NCBI GenBank assembly: GCA_024500155.1
Contig: CM044868.1
Location: 39,194,165 to 39,258,164 of the forward strand
DNA from: Chenopodium formosanum
Taxonomy: Eukaryota > Streptophyta > Magnoliopsida > Caryophyllales > Amaranthaceae
Direction: 5' to 3'
Length of the DNA stretch: 64,000 nt
Below the pieces are notes generated by a model. It was given only the letters and a program-made list of their open reading frames with translations. It was not told the origin of the DNA and ran no database searches. The first letter of the stretch is position 1, and every line of letters begins with the position of its first letter. The translations under genes were made by a program, and so were the position numbers. Shown piece after piece: positions 32,123 to 44,494 of this stretch.

Positions 32123-33803
32123 GGATTTTCATTTAATTCCTAAACTTTATTTTGGCAATAATTTAGAATGAGTGGATGAGACTCGAAAAGTTCTAAGTAT
32201 TTCATGTGCGTAATTTTGATTAACATTATTGGCATAAGCATAAAAATGTCCGCATTGGAAAGACCATCCGTAATGCGTCAAAAACATAGGATTTTTACTT
32301 GTATGAAATTAGGGAAATATCTTTCACAACTAAAGTCGAAATATCGCTGCGAAAAACTTGAAAATTTCAAGAACAGAAGGCTGCCGAGGCATGTAGGAAT
32401 TAACGCTGAGAAAACAGCTCCATCACCATGCGATGACTTTGTCACCTAGCGACAGTAATTTTCGTCTTGCTACAGTGGCATCATCTAGCAACAGACTCTA
32501 TTTTCTCCTGCCAAATTCTTCCAATATCGAGCCTGAAATCTACCTTCTTGTTTCTACTAGTTTTCTAGAACTGTTTGCTCGGTTTTACTTCCTGATTGAG
32601 TTTTTCCCTTTTTCTGAAACCCATGTGTGTTCTACATTTGGCCATAACCCCCTAGGAATTCACGCTTCATCTACCCAATTGAACGCTCCTAGCAATGAAG
32701 GGTACATCCGAGTTTGTTGAATTCACCAAACCATGGAAGCGAGTTTAACTCGCAGGGTCCCATCCACTCGTGCCAACCCTTCCAAAGGTAAGGCTTCCCC
32801 CCATTGCATCCTGACTCATAACTATGGACTCTCTTTGACTAACCCATATCCTTAACTTTAAAGACTAAGAGCCATGGTTAGGTTGAAAACTCATTGCATC
32901 ATATTGTGACTATTTGACTACTAGTGCATTATTTGTTGTGCATAACTTATATGTGTTTCCCTTAATTGTTTGTTTGACTTGTGGATGAGTTTAAATAAAT
33001 TAATTAATGACTAAATGACTTTCCTAAATTAATAAATTAATTAATATTATTGATTAATGTCTAAATAAATTGATCGAACTTGACTTAGTACGACTTTTAG
33101 ACTTGTCCCTTTAGAGTAAAATACTGGAAATAGTCATAGATCAATGTTCCAGCAATGGCGCAGGGGTCTGGAATATAGTGCCACACGCTAGTGATTAGCT
33201 CCAGGCGACAATGTTGTCGTCTGGCGCTGATTCATAGCGTTTGGCGACAATCCTATCGTCCGGCGATAGTCCATGTTTTTGCTCAAGTCTTCACGACGTG
33301 TCTCATTAATCAGTTTACTTAATCGATTTGATTTGTTTTTTAATGATAGTAGTCATGTTTAGTCCTTAATTAAGTCCGGTCACATATTCTAGTCACATGG
33401 TCATGACATGAGTCAAACATGTCACCTAAACTCACTAGTCTTACACACACTTTGTAAATATTTCACCATGACCATGTCTTAGGTTCAGGCATAAGTCGAT
33501 TTTTCCGTCATTTGAGTCGGGGGTCCACTCTATTCCTAAATTCTTCTATAAATATCCCCATCTACATCATCTTTCCATTATTTACATGCTTTCTCCATAT
33601 CACAATCTTCATTCTTCCAACCTCCTTCCGTTTATTGCATGTTGAATAAAGTTTGTGTAAAAAACTAACAATAAGTATCCCTAATTTTCCTTTCCACAAT
33701 ACTTTGTCAAAGAGAGAAGGGCGATCAATCAAGGACAACATCTTTGTTCAAGTACTACTTTTTTGAAAAACCAATTAGTCGGAAAAGAAAAACTAAGAAG
33801 ATA
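32123..33803 (+). other. El2 leader, non-coding
   Basis: Homologous to the El1 leader over its full length, including the block GATCAATGTTCCAG near 33140 and two GC-rich motif islands at about 32410-32500 and 33150-33275 (GTCGTCTGGCGCTGA). No coding frame was recognised. It is intergenic leader RNA of the element. Confidence 0.7.
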
Positions 33804-34923
33804 ATGGCAACCCAAGAAGAAGTCAGTGAACTTAGGAAGGGCGTGGCCAACGTACTGAATTAATGAATGCTATGTCTCTTCAAATCAATGATCCTGTAAA
33901 GCAGCAACAAATGGAGCTCATGCAAGAAAGCTTGAGCAAACTATCCAATGGCTATAGATTCCAGGGCATTGGCTCACAAGGGGTCTTAGTGGACAAGGAA
34001 CTTCTTTCTTAGAAGTTCCATGCCAATGACATCCCTAAGTTCAATCCCGCGGACAATCCTTATTTTCACTTAAGGGCTTTTAAAACTATAATGAACATTA
34101 AGGGAATTAATAGGAATATTTTTCACTCTTTGTTCTCACTATCTCTAGAAACCATTTGTCAACACTGGTTCTTTTCTCTTGATAAAGAGAAGACCTCTAC
34201 TTGGGATGGAATAATAAACGCTTTCATTGATAGATATAAGTGCAACATTCAAGTTGAAAAGACCATAGACAACTTGAGATGTTAAAGCAATAGGAAAACA
34301 AAGGGTTCACTTCTTTCTTTAACAAGTAGAGGGAAACTTCCGCTAATATGGTCGAAGTCCCTACTGAAAAGGAGTCTGTAATGATGTTCATCAAGAACCT
34401 TCAAGACAAGTATTCGAAACATTTGAAATATCAACACAACTTGAATACTTTCAAAGACATATATGACATAGGTATTGAAATTGAAGATGACCTTGCAAAG
34501 CAAAAAGCTACTAACAATAGCAACAACAGTGGCTGGAAAGGAAAGAAGAACGACAATTCTTCTTCTTCTGAAAATGCCCACTCTAGTAACAATGTTAGTA
34601 CCTTTGATCTCAATGAAGTATTGTCCATGGATAATCAAAGGTCTAAAAAGCAAATAAGGAAAGATTTCACTCCTATTGGGATGAGCTATGATACTTCCTT
34701 CGATCGAATCCATGCCAAGGGACTCATTACTCCCATTGACCTATTCAAGATCCCGCACCTAAAAAGAGATTGCCTAGTTTGAACCCAGATTCACATTGCA
34801 AGTACCATCAAGATAAGGGTAATACTACTAAGAGTTGTTGGAAGTTAAAATAGGCCATCCAATACATACTTGATCGATAATAAAAAGATTCTCATACCTC
34901 CAGCTAGCAAGAAGATCGAGTGA
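33804..34923 (+). pseudogene. gag: El2 gag, without following pol
   Basis: Gag starts MATQEEVSELRKGVAN at 33804, hits a frameshift and stop within 20 codons, then continues (QQQMELMQESLSKL, DNPYFHLRAF, HWFFSLDKEKTSTWDGI) with further stops near 34010 and 34282 and a frameshift before MVEVPTEKESVMMFIKNLQ. The zinc motif is CKYHQDKGNTTKSC near 34800. The frame ends SKKIE-stop (TGA at 34921), a position where El1 gag runs on into protease. The sequence behind the stop is non-coding and shared with El4, so pol was missing before insertion. Confidence 0.8.
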
Positions 34924-35147
34924 CAATAAGGCATAAGACAAGAGGAGAGCTTCAACGACAAGATTTCGTGAACTCTTTTTTCAATTTCTTTTATTCATTC
35001 CTTTCACCAATAATTCTAGCATAGGCACCTTTTATTTTCCTTAGATCTTATTTTGTGGGATTTTCCTTTTTACATTTTAATAAAATGAGCATTTCTTTTC
35101 TTGAATATGATCATTTCATTACATTGCATTAAAAAAAAATCCATGTC
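34924..35147 (+). other. El2 sequence behind gag, shared with El4
   Basis: Non-coding, AT-rich. The complement of 43130-43373 (El4) matches it nearly base for base (for example AAGGCATAAGACAAGAGGAG and AGCATTTCTTTTCTTG). It replaces protease and pol. The right end at 35147 is the El4 insertion point; ATGTC (35143-35147) would be the target duplication. Confidence 0.75.
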
Positions 35148-37080
35148 TGTAGGGAATATTTCAAGCCATCCCACACTTGAGCCCCACTGTGATCATACAC
35201 TTAAGCATGGTGGCTTCCAAAGGGAAGGAAGCTAGAATAAAAGAGTCGCTAACAAGTTTTAGGAACTTGTAAACCGTTCATAGGGTGAAGGTTACTTCCC
35301 TTAACGATCTAGGAGATCGTTAACTCCAATAGGTATGGAACCATGACTGGAAGTTCGGGGAAGGTACAAATCTAACCTAAAAGAGATTAAATCTACCCTA
35401 AAAATAGGCCTTTACTTTATTCTTCTCGTATTCATGTGCGCTTTCTGACTAACATGCAATCATTAGATTAACCCTAAACCTGTTTATCTATGTTGGTTGA
35501 ATATTAATGCACAAATAAATCTATTATTGGAAATCACTTGAATTATAATCATATTAACTTAAACAAGATTATTAATTATCTTATTAAGCGTGATTACAAG
35601 TACATATTCTCTTTAAACATGCATAAAAGGCGTGATCAGGCAATAACCATAAATAATATCAAGCAACATAATAATCATAATAATAATCATAACAATTATA
35701 ATTATAAAGCATGTTAAAGCATAATATTATCAGCAAGATCCTAGGCATGATACTAACAAGATTAATAACATACCCTAGCTTGCCAGTAAACATTAAAGAT
35801 TAAATCTTTAACCCTAACATGATACAAACATGATATTGAGAAAGAAATAGGAAGCATCACAATAATTATACTTGATATTAGAAATATTAGTTATTACCCT
35901 CAACATGATACTAGGAAGCAATAAAATATCCTAACATGATACTAGGAATCAAAATAATAATCTAAGCATGATTTTTATATCAAAAGATCAATAAAACATT
36001 TAAAGTACTTACATTGATGCCTCGTACCTCTTTCTAATAACAAAATACACACGTTAGTAACTTCAAGGAAAATAACAAATTAAAGAATAAAATTAAATAA
36101 TTGAAATAGGGATTTGGGACAAAACCCTCAGAAATATCAAACATTTCACTTCTAGGGCAAAGGCAACTTCGTACTTGGCTAGGTGTGTCTAGAATTAATG
36201 TATGAGGAATTTAGTAAAAGGGAAGGTTTAGAAAAAGAATAGAGAGAGAAGAAATAAGCTTCTAGCTTTTAGAGAGAGAGAGAGTTCTGGGTGTTGATGA
36301 TTTGAAAACAGGGAGATATGACCCCTCTTTATAGGAAAAATAGCACAGGATCGAAGAAAATCATATTATAAATAAAATACCTCTTGTCGCAAACGACAAG
36401 AGCCAGCGCCCAACGACAAGCTCGTCGCCAGACGACGAAGGCCAGAGCAAGGCGGCGAAAGTCAGCGCCTGGCGACGACTCTGTCGTCTCGCACTGGTTC
36501 AAAAGTCCACACTCTTTACATGCGTAATCACCTTTAAAACCGATTGCAGAAAATTACGCGACCAAGCAGTTGTAAAATCAGATTTAATATATTTTATTCA
36601 AAATAAAACATCTTTAAAATATAATTATCAATCCCAATCTTATTAGAATTAAAAAGAACCTTCTAGATATTCCTAGAAGACTAAAATCAATACTAATCAC
36701 TTTAGGAATAACAATTAATAGGCCCTCCTCTAGATCAGTGGGCCACTTTTAAAAAAATCGTTGGGCCTAATTTAATTTAATCCATAACTTCCTCATAATT
36801 CATCGGAATTGGGCTTATAATATATCATTGGAAAGTTCTTTTCGAGCCCCATATAACTACACTATTATTGGACCCTTATGAAGGACTAAACCAAATTGGA
36901 CTGGCTATTTTTCATAAACAGGGTAAGAAAAGAAATATTTTTGAAAACAGAAAGAGAAATATTTTAATAAAAACATCCTAATCATTAGACTTTTCACACT
37001 TTCACTTTGTTTGATAATCTAATGACGTGAAAGGTATTCATCACTGGGTTTTGTTTTGGGGAGACACATTTGGGTGTACA
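35148..37080 (-). repeat. El4 3' LTR
   Basis: The reverse complement starts TGTACACCCAAATGTG (37080) and ends GGAATATTCCCTACA-like at 35148, 1,933 bp. It has the family blocks, a TATA box (CTATAAAGAGGGG, about 36325-36340) and a GTCGTC/GGCGCT motif island upstream of it at about 36380-36490. The 46140-46655 copy matches its first 510 bp (plus coordinates) at roughly 90%. Unlike El1, no polypurine tract is seen beside it. Confidence 0.85.
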
Positions 37081-37520
37081 AAAGAGTAAGTGTTCCAATG
37101 TCTTTGATATGAATATATCTTTGATAAGAACACGTCTCAGATTGCTTCTCTTATTGAGTGCCAGGTACCGTGCCTGAGAAACATGCATGCCAAGTGAGTG
37201 ATAGACCGCATGATCGGGTTGTAACATGGTTAGGCTTAAGGTTGAAGAAGAAAGGGATAATGGCTCAAGACCCTAGATAAGCCCTCAATGTGTGCAACCT
37301 TGCTTTTGAATCTTTGTATTTTTATGCTTGAGGTTTCTCACTGTTGAGTTTTTTGTTTTTTTTTTTTTTTTTTTTCTCTTTTTTAACCTTTTTTTGATAA
37401 GTGTGGGCAATCCCTATCATGCGGTCTATCAGTCACTTGGCATTCATGTTTCTCAGGCACGATACCTAGCACTCGATAAGAGACGCAATCTGAGACGTGT
37501 TCATATTAAAGACATGTTCA
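37081..37520. repeat. Large inverted repeat (hairpin) in El4 trailer
   Basis: 37081-37217 is the reverse complement of 37409-37520 and, beyond CACTA2, of 42857 to about 42890. Together these make two arms of about 137 bp with a ~190-bp loop. Matching blocks include GCATGCCAAGTGAGTGATAG with CTATCAGTCACTTGGCATTC and CAGATTGC with GCAATCTG. The loop contains a run of 20 or so T (about 37352-37376). The left arm touches the LTR boundary directly. The single-stranded RNA could form a long, slightly mismatched hairpin. Confidence 0.82.
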
Positions 37521-40500
37521 CACTACTACAAAATGCACAAATTCTCGACGCCTTGCCTTCGACGCTTAAATAGGGTGTCAGTAGAAATTTAGATTCCCGT
37601 GTTTTTGCGACGCTTTTCAGCATCCTCACTTATTATTAACTTAAAAAAGCGTCTAGAATACCAACCACGTGATAAGCACATGTGTTATAGCCTGCGAACT
37701 TAAACAATTTGGGGGAAATCATAAAAACCGCTCATCCTTTACTCTCCAGTCTCCAATAATTAAACCCTAGCTTTTCACTAAAATTCTCTCTCACAAATTC
37801 ATCCTTCTCCAAAATCACAATCCTAGCAACAAGTTAAACTGAAAGATGCTCTTTGAATTCATCAAATCTGGTATTCTAATTGTTTTTAGGTATTCCCTCA
37901 TTTATTCTAATCTGATATTTTATTTAATTTATCATTGAGGAAGAAGAGATAAAGAAAGCTGTGATTTTGAAGTCGTTTCAATATCAAATGTTAAAAAAAA
38001 AAATCTGCAATTGAATTTCTACGCCCAAACCCAGATGTCGCTAAGCTTATCCGCCCCTTTACTTTCAGGTAATTCTCGCATCTAACTTACTTTTTGTATG
38101 TATTTTCATGCAAATATTTGAGTATGTAATTTTTGTTTTAAAGTTTATTTTGGTGATTTGGGAATTTTGTTATTAATTGAATTTTAAAAATTTAGAACTA
38201 GATCCACTGGGGTGTGGGTTAGTTTGATGCCGCTTGAAGATGAGGATTAGCTTCTAGAGAATATTGCCAATATCATTTCATTAACAAGTTAGAATGTTCT
38301 GAATTCTTAAATATTTAGTGCATGTGATAAAAATTTGGGTCTTTGTTCATACGATGCAATCTTTCTAGTATAGTTAGCAAAGAGGCACTTTGTGACATTT
38401 AATTTGTTTATCTTGGTTTTGATGGTATGATAAATATATTCTAGTAGAAAGAATTAATGGCTTGGCTAGATACTATAGTATTCTTAATCTTGGTCGTTCA
38501 AGATCACACTAATAAGCTGCTCTTTCTAAACAAATTATTATGCAATTTATCTCCCTTCATTATTAGCATTGTACTGTGCTTGGTATTTATTAAATTAGTG
38601 TCTTGTCATAGCAAGAATATAAACATAATTCTTCATTAATTATATTAGTATCTAGCTTGTCATATAAAGAATGCATATATGATGTGGTCCAAAAGTGAGG
38701 CACCTCTGTTCTATGACCAGCCAGATGAAAAGAGCAGTTGTGTGCTTGTTTCCATCAAATAGTCATATCTACGTCTTGATTTGCTCGGTACATTTAACTC
38801 CATTTTTTATGTTTTACCATGAGAAATTGATAGGCATGTGGACTCATCATATCTATTATGTATATGACCTAGTTGCTTCTTTACATGGCAACTCACATAG
38901 ATTGATACTACCCCTTGAACTTGTAGCTTTACTTTAAGATAAATAGAATATGTTATAGATAGATAGTACTATATGCATGAACATGGGACCTTTTTTAATT
39001 GGTGTAAAACAAGCTACACAATCTTTAGCTGTTAAAACTAAAAAATCTGTTAGCCTATTATTTTTTGTTAAATGACCTTTATTTTTTAAAATTTTGTAGC
39101 TCTCAAGTTCATTATAAACGTGGGAATTGTTAGTATGTCATTTTATACCTATTAGTTCATCTTCTTGATTGTGAAAAATGGGTTTATTTTTTTATTTATT
39201 CTTGGGGTAAATGGGTAATGGAGACTTGAATTCTTTTGGTGTATATTCATTTATGTAATTATAAGGAAGATTGAAGTGTGCTTGGATTTTTCTTTTTCAT
39301 TGACAATTTCTATGTTGAATCAAATTCTAGATATACCTTCTTTTACCAAAAAACCATAACCATATATTGAGACGGAAAGAAATGGCAGGGAAGGAGAGAT
39401 CAAGTCATTCACGAGCTTGGAAAATCATATATGGCAATGTTGTGCAGCATTTAACAAAGATTGGAGTGCCAAATTGTACTACTCATGCAGCTTTTACGAA
39501 ATGTAATAGAGTTCTTGATATATGTTAAAATAAATGAATAGTTTTACTTATTTTAATGATTGGAGAATCTTGATTGAAGAAGAATTATCAATGCAGATTC
39601 TGATCACTTTCATTACAGTTTTCAGAAGCACTAGAATTGGGCTTCTTGAGAGCTAAGCCTACTCAAATTACATTATTATTAGGCATTGATGATCACTATG
39701 CCAACATAGCATAGCTATTTGCCTAATGATTCCACCTTCTGTCCTTCCCGATAAGGTAACCTGTAATCTGCTGGTTAGACCTTTAGTTTTTAATTTTTTT
39801 TTATTAATGTGCAACTGGTTAATTGATGGAGGCTTCCTCTTTACAGGCATTATAATAATGAATTCATTAAACCATTTTTAAGTTTTGGCCTTAGCCTTGA
39901 TGTTATTCATCTAAGTTTACTTGAACTAAGATATTTTGCATATAATTTATAGTAATATTGTGCTGTAATTATTAATAATTTAATATTATGCATTTTGTCT
40001 CTCTAGCTATTTTTTCCCTTGTATTTTATATTTTGAAGTTGTTTTTTGTATACTAATGATTTTATGACATAGCTTAAGCTAGATAAGTGAGAAATAAAAA
40101 TTGAATTATGTGGATATATGTCTGAATGGAATATCCTATATATTGTCATGGTAATGCATCTCCACTGTTCAACTAGATTTTGGCTATTTTAATGTTCTAG
40201 ATAAACTCTGTTTGCCCTGGTAGAGTCACCAATATTGTTGAACTGAGTTATTAGTCACTGAGATCAGAAACACAAGATGTTCCACGGGCAGTCCGACAGT
40301 TTTCTTCTTTGCAGCTTCACTAAACTGTTCTAAATTACTGATGATTGATTGTAAGATTATCCTGGATAGGTTCTCTGTTTCTTGCCATGGCATGCTGCAT
40401 ATGGTAGGGATAATCTTGTTTGTTTGGCCAAAAAAGGTGTAATGTTGTGATTGTTCAAAACATATTGCTTGGCTTAAAAGGATCTATTGCTTTTAACTTT

Positions 40501-41703
40501 TATACTTTGTTACTCTTGTAAATAATACTATAATTATTTCTATTTGCATCACATTTCTTTCTATAGGTCCACTACTACGTGCAGTCACACATCCAAATGA
40601 ATGAATAAAGAGACCGTGTTGTAATGGTGAGTATTTGAGTATGAATAGATGCTTGTATGGGTGTATTCATGTGGAGCATATACGTGTTTTTCTATATCTA
40701 AAGGACTTTTTGATTTGTGTTCAGCTGCCAATGGCGTTGCAGAAGTGTGGATGATTGATTAGTAGCTGCATCAAGGTTCTTGATATAACTGGCTTAAAAT
40801 TATCCGCCCTTAATCAAATAAAGGTATCTTTTTAAGCCATTAATGTTTCTCTACTCAATTCTTTCACTATCCCATTAATATCCTATAAGTTATGTAGAGG
40901 AGAAAATTGTGAAATGAATAGAGCTGGAGAAGACTAATAATTTGGCTTTTCATATCAATAAGAGATGGATCAGATTTTTCTGCCAGGCTGTTTTTGCCGA
41001 AAAGTATCATTCCCTTGTTCCTTCCCATGTTGTAATACTCTGTAACTTTATTCTGTGTCTAGAGGGAATAATATGTAGATTACTGGCTTAGGTCATAGCT
41101 CCTTCACGTGTCAGAACTCGATCATGTAATATGTGAATAATACTTATAAATGGAATTGAGATTCTTCTGCTGTTGTATCAATCTACATATGTCATTGCTT
41201 TAGATGGTAGACCTTTTGGCTTAGACTGTTACACTCATCTATACTAGAGTTTTTTATTACGTATATCAATATGCCTTCAGTCTTATCTGTAATTTTTTTT
41301 TTACTATACATGCTTTTATGTCTAAATTAATGTCACATCAACAATAAAGTTGTTGCTTTATCACTCATATATACACTGCAAAATATATTGTGGTGATGTT
41401 GTTGTGAAGCACATATGATTGTTGTCCATGCATTTTCTAGACTCTTCCTGCTGTGAAATCATTACAAGTTGTACTTACATTCACTATTGACTTGTTTACA
41501 ATGTGTTGGTGACAGATGATAGGGAAGAATGAAATATTGTATCCTGAGAAGACAATTGGTTATCTTCCTGGTTGGTGCTTGTAACCCGAGAAAAAGGGAT
41601 TTCTTATTATCTCAGTCCTGAGACTAACTGGATTTCGTTGTTTATGGAATGTGCAGGAATTGATGTGGGGTATCAGTTTTATTCTCGAGTTGAGATGAAT
41701 ACG

Positions 41704-41761
41704 GATGGATTTTATAGTCATTGGCTGAATGGGATGGATTTTATAGTCATTGGCTGAATGG
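41704..41761 (+). repeat. 29-bp tandem duplication inside CACTA2
   Basis: GATGGATTTTATAGTCATTG plus nine bases is repeated exactly twice (41704-41732 and 41733-41761), followed by a partial third start. The exact identity suggests a recent slippage event. Confidence 0.9.
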
Positions 41762-42079
41762 GATGGATTATATTGGACAATCTAAAGGCAAAAAGGTGAG
41801 TTAGTTAAGATGAGATTTGATGGATAGATTGGTCATAATTTTATTGTTTCTGTTCATTTGCAGCTGCTGACTGTAATATCAACTATCGACTACTTGAACT
41901 ATCCAGGCTGATACTTATTACATCGTTAAGGCACCATTCTCATCATGTTGGAAGGTTTGCCTCTTATTTAATCTTTCCACTTAAAGTTAATTCTATCAAA
42001 GTTTGTCCACCTCTAATAATTTGTTTTGGGTATTTACTTTGCTTTTTGTGATTGGAGGCTGCCATCTTCTGGTGCAATT

Positions 42080-42294
42080 AGAATAAATTCTGATGCAAAT
42101 ATGGCTGAGGGAAACTAGATTGGGTTGGGAATGGTGTTAAGGGATGATGCAGGGTGCGTTGTGGCTACGGCTGTTAGAAGGTTGAAGGCTCGGTAGGGTG
42201 TTGAACAAGCTGAGGTGGCAGCGGCTAGAATGGGTGTGCAAATGGCAAAGCAGCAGGGACATGTTCCACTACAACTAGTCATGAATAAAGCATA
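42080..42294 (+). pseudogene. RNase H-like domain fragment (non-LTR/RVT_3 type) in CACTA2
   Basis: Translation gives INSDANMAEGN, IGLGMVLRDDAGCVVATAV and VEQAEVAAARMGVQMAKQQG with two stops. This is the pattern of the plant RNase H fold often found at the C-terminus of plant LINE proteins or as stand-alone RVT_3 genes: first Asp in the first strand, G-x-G-x-V-x-R-D, and the Glu in the A-E-x2-A helix. It was probably captured by the transposon. Its small size and stops make function unlikely. Confidence 0.7.
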
Positions 42295-42853
42295 AGTTGG
42301 AATTGTACTTGTTGTAATAGAAAACCCATTACTATGAGATATTGTAAATATGCTATAATATATTTATATTTAATAAAAAAATTTGGCATAAATTTGTTGT
42401 ACATGTATTTTTTTGGTAATATTAATATATTAGATATAATTATTAGTGAATAAAATATTTTATTTTGGTATTCTAGAAATTTTATTAAAAAAAAAAATTG
42501 GACAAGAAAAAGCGTCCCCAAAGTAGAAAATATGGAGGATAAAAAGCATTGCCAAAATGTTAAAAAGCAAATGTATGAAAATTTGGACATAGAAAAGCGT
42601 TACCAATTTTAAGATTCTTGACGTGAAAAAGCGTCTCCAAAGTTAAGAAAGTGCGCCGATTGTGGCATATTGCGACACTTCGTATAAAAATTTGGAAACA
42701 ATAGCGTCGAAATTCGCGATGCTTTTTTGTGTCCAGCAAAATTTTCGACTCACGTTTTTTCGACGCTTTTTAGAAGCGTCGAGAAAGATTTTAGCGACGC
42801 TTTTATGTGTCGATAAAAGGCTGAAAAGCGTCTAAAAAGCACGCCTTTTGTCA

Positions 42854-43373
42854 TCATATCAATGACATTGGAACACTTGCCCTTTTACACACTTTTATTT
42901 CTATTTTATTCTTTTGAAATTTTTTTAAAATCACTCAAGCTTTTATTCTTTGAAAATTACACACTATCCTATCCCAAGGTTAAGTAGATGTAGGTTGAAA
43001 AAAAGAAAGGTCTATTGTTAGGTGAGGCTCAAAGTGGTTTATCAAAACACGATTTTATATTTGAAAGGGTGAAGATGATATGATAGGCTACAAAGGGTGC
43101 CTTAAATCATTGGTATATCTTATGCTTAGTTCGACATGGAATTTTTTTTTAATTTTAATTTTTTGTGGCAGTGTAATTAAATTATAATATGCAAGAAAAG
43201 AAATGCTCATTTTTATGAAAAGATAAAAAGGAAAAAACCTACAAAATAAGATCCAAGGAAAATAAAAGGTGCCTATGCTAGAATTATTGGGGAAAGGAAT
43301 GAATAAAAGAAATTGAAAAAAGAGTTCACGAAATCTTGTCGTTGAAGCTCTCCTCTTGTCTTATGCCTTATTA
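42854..43373 (-). other. El4 trailer between CACTA2 and gag
   Basis: Non-coding. The first ~35 bp complete the right arm of the inverted repeat. 43130-43373 is the part shared with El2 (34924-35147). No gene is seen. Confidence 0.65.
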
Positions 43374-44494
43374 TCACTCGGTCTTCTTGCTAGCTGGAGA
43401 TATGAGAAGCTTTTTATTATCGATCAAGTATGTATTGGATGGCCTCTTTTAACTTCCAACAGCTCTAAGTAGTATTACCCTTATCTTGATGCTACTTGCA
43501 ATGTGCATCTGGGTTCAAACTAGGCAATCTCTTCTTAGGTGCTGGATCTTGAATAGGTCAATGGGAGTAATGAGTCCCTTGGCATGGAGTCGATCGAAGG
43601 CAGTATCATAGCTCATCCCAATAGGAGTGAAATCTTTCCTTAGTTGCTTTTTAGACCTTTGATTATCCCTGGATAATACTTCATTGAGATCAAAGGTACT
43701 AACATTGTTACTAGAGTGGGCGTTTTCGGAAGAAGAAGGATTGTCGTTCCTCTTTCCTTTGCAGCCACTGTTGTTGCTATTGTTAGTAGCTTTTGCTTTG
43801 CAAGGTCATCTTCTATTTCAATTCCTATGTCATAGACAGTTTTTAAAGTATTCAAGTTGTGTTGATATTTCAAATGCTTCGAATACTTGTCTTGAAGGTT
43901 CTTGATGAACATCCTTACAAACTCCTTTTTGGTGGGCACCTCAATCATCTTAGGGGAAGTTTCCCTCCACTTATTAAATAAAGAAGTAAAGCCTTCACTC
44001 TCTTTTTGTCTAAGCATTTCAAGTTGTCTATAGTCGGTTTCGACTTGAATATTACATTTATATCCATCAATAAAAGCGTTTACAATTGCATCCCAAGTAG
44101 AGGTTTTTTCTTTATCAAGAGAAAAGAACCATTGTTGACAAACGGTTTCAAGTGATAAAGAAAACAATGTATGAAAAATTTTCTTACCTATCCCCTTAAT
44201 ATTCATTATGGTCTCGAACGCTCTTAAGTGGAAGTAAGGATTATCTGTTGCCTTGAACTTCGGGATGTCAGTGGCGTTGAACTTTTGCGAAAGAAGTTCC
44301 TTGTCCACTAGGACCCCTTGTGAGATAATGCCCCGGAATCTGTAATCATTGGATATTTTGCTCAAGCTTTCTTGCATGAGCTCCTTTTGTTGTTGCCTCG
44401 CAGGCTCATTGTCTTGAAGAGCTATATTCTTCATTAATTCAGTTAGGTTGGCCACATCCTTCTTGAGTTCATTAAGTTCTTCCTAAGACGTCAT
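43374..44494 (-). pseudogene. gag: El4 gag
   Basis: The minus-strand frame begins with ATG at 44494 but codon 4 is TAG; from MANLTELMKN at 44455 it is open for 271 codons. It shows DNPYFHLRAFETIMNIKGI, QQWFFSLDKEKTSTWDAIVN and FNKWRETSPKMIEVP. A one-base loss near 43797 (an A run five long in El2 is four here) shifts the frame, after which the SNN-rich linker and the zinc motif lie in another frame. The reading frame of the ancestor ended SKKTE-stop at 43374. It is the same gag-only version as El2 and shows better preservation. Confidence 0.85.

Larger units (their letters stand above)
37521..42853. mobile_element. CACTA2: CACTA-like transposon with captured sequence
   Basis: The left end is CACTACTACAAAATGC with TCA before it; the right end reads ACGCCTTTTGT then TCATATC, so the last seven or so bases of the inverted repeat are eroded. 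TCA lies on both sides and the El4 inverted-repeat arm is restored when the element is removed. Subterminal repeats of CGACGCTTTT / AAAAGCGTCG occur over the first 150 bp and the last 230 bp. The 5.3-kb interior has no recognisable transposase; it contains transcribed-looking, intron-like AT-rich sequence, an RNase H fragment (42080) and a 29-bp duplication (41704). Small open frames elsewhere in it were not recognised. Confidence 0.82.

Noticed and set aside
37352..37376. T-run as a pol III terminator or retrotransposed poly(A) tail
   Set aside because: No pol III gene or reverse-transcribed gene is attached; the run lies in the loop of the El4 inverted repeat.
39382..39510. Short frame starting MAGKERSSHSRAWKII in CACTA2
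   Set aside because: No recognisable domain, short, followed by stops; it could be a captured exon but I cannot support it.
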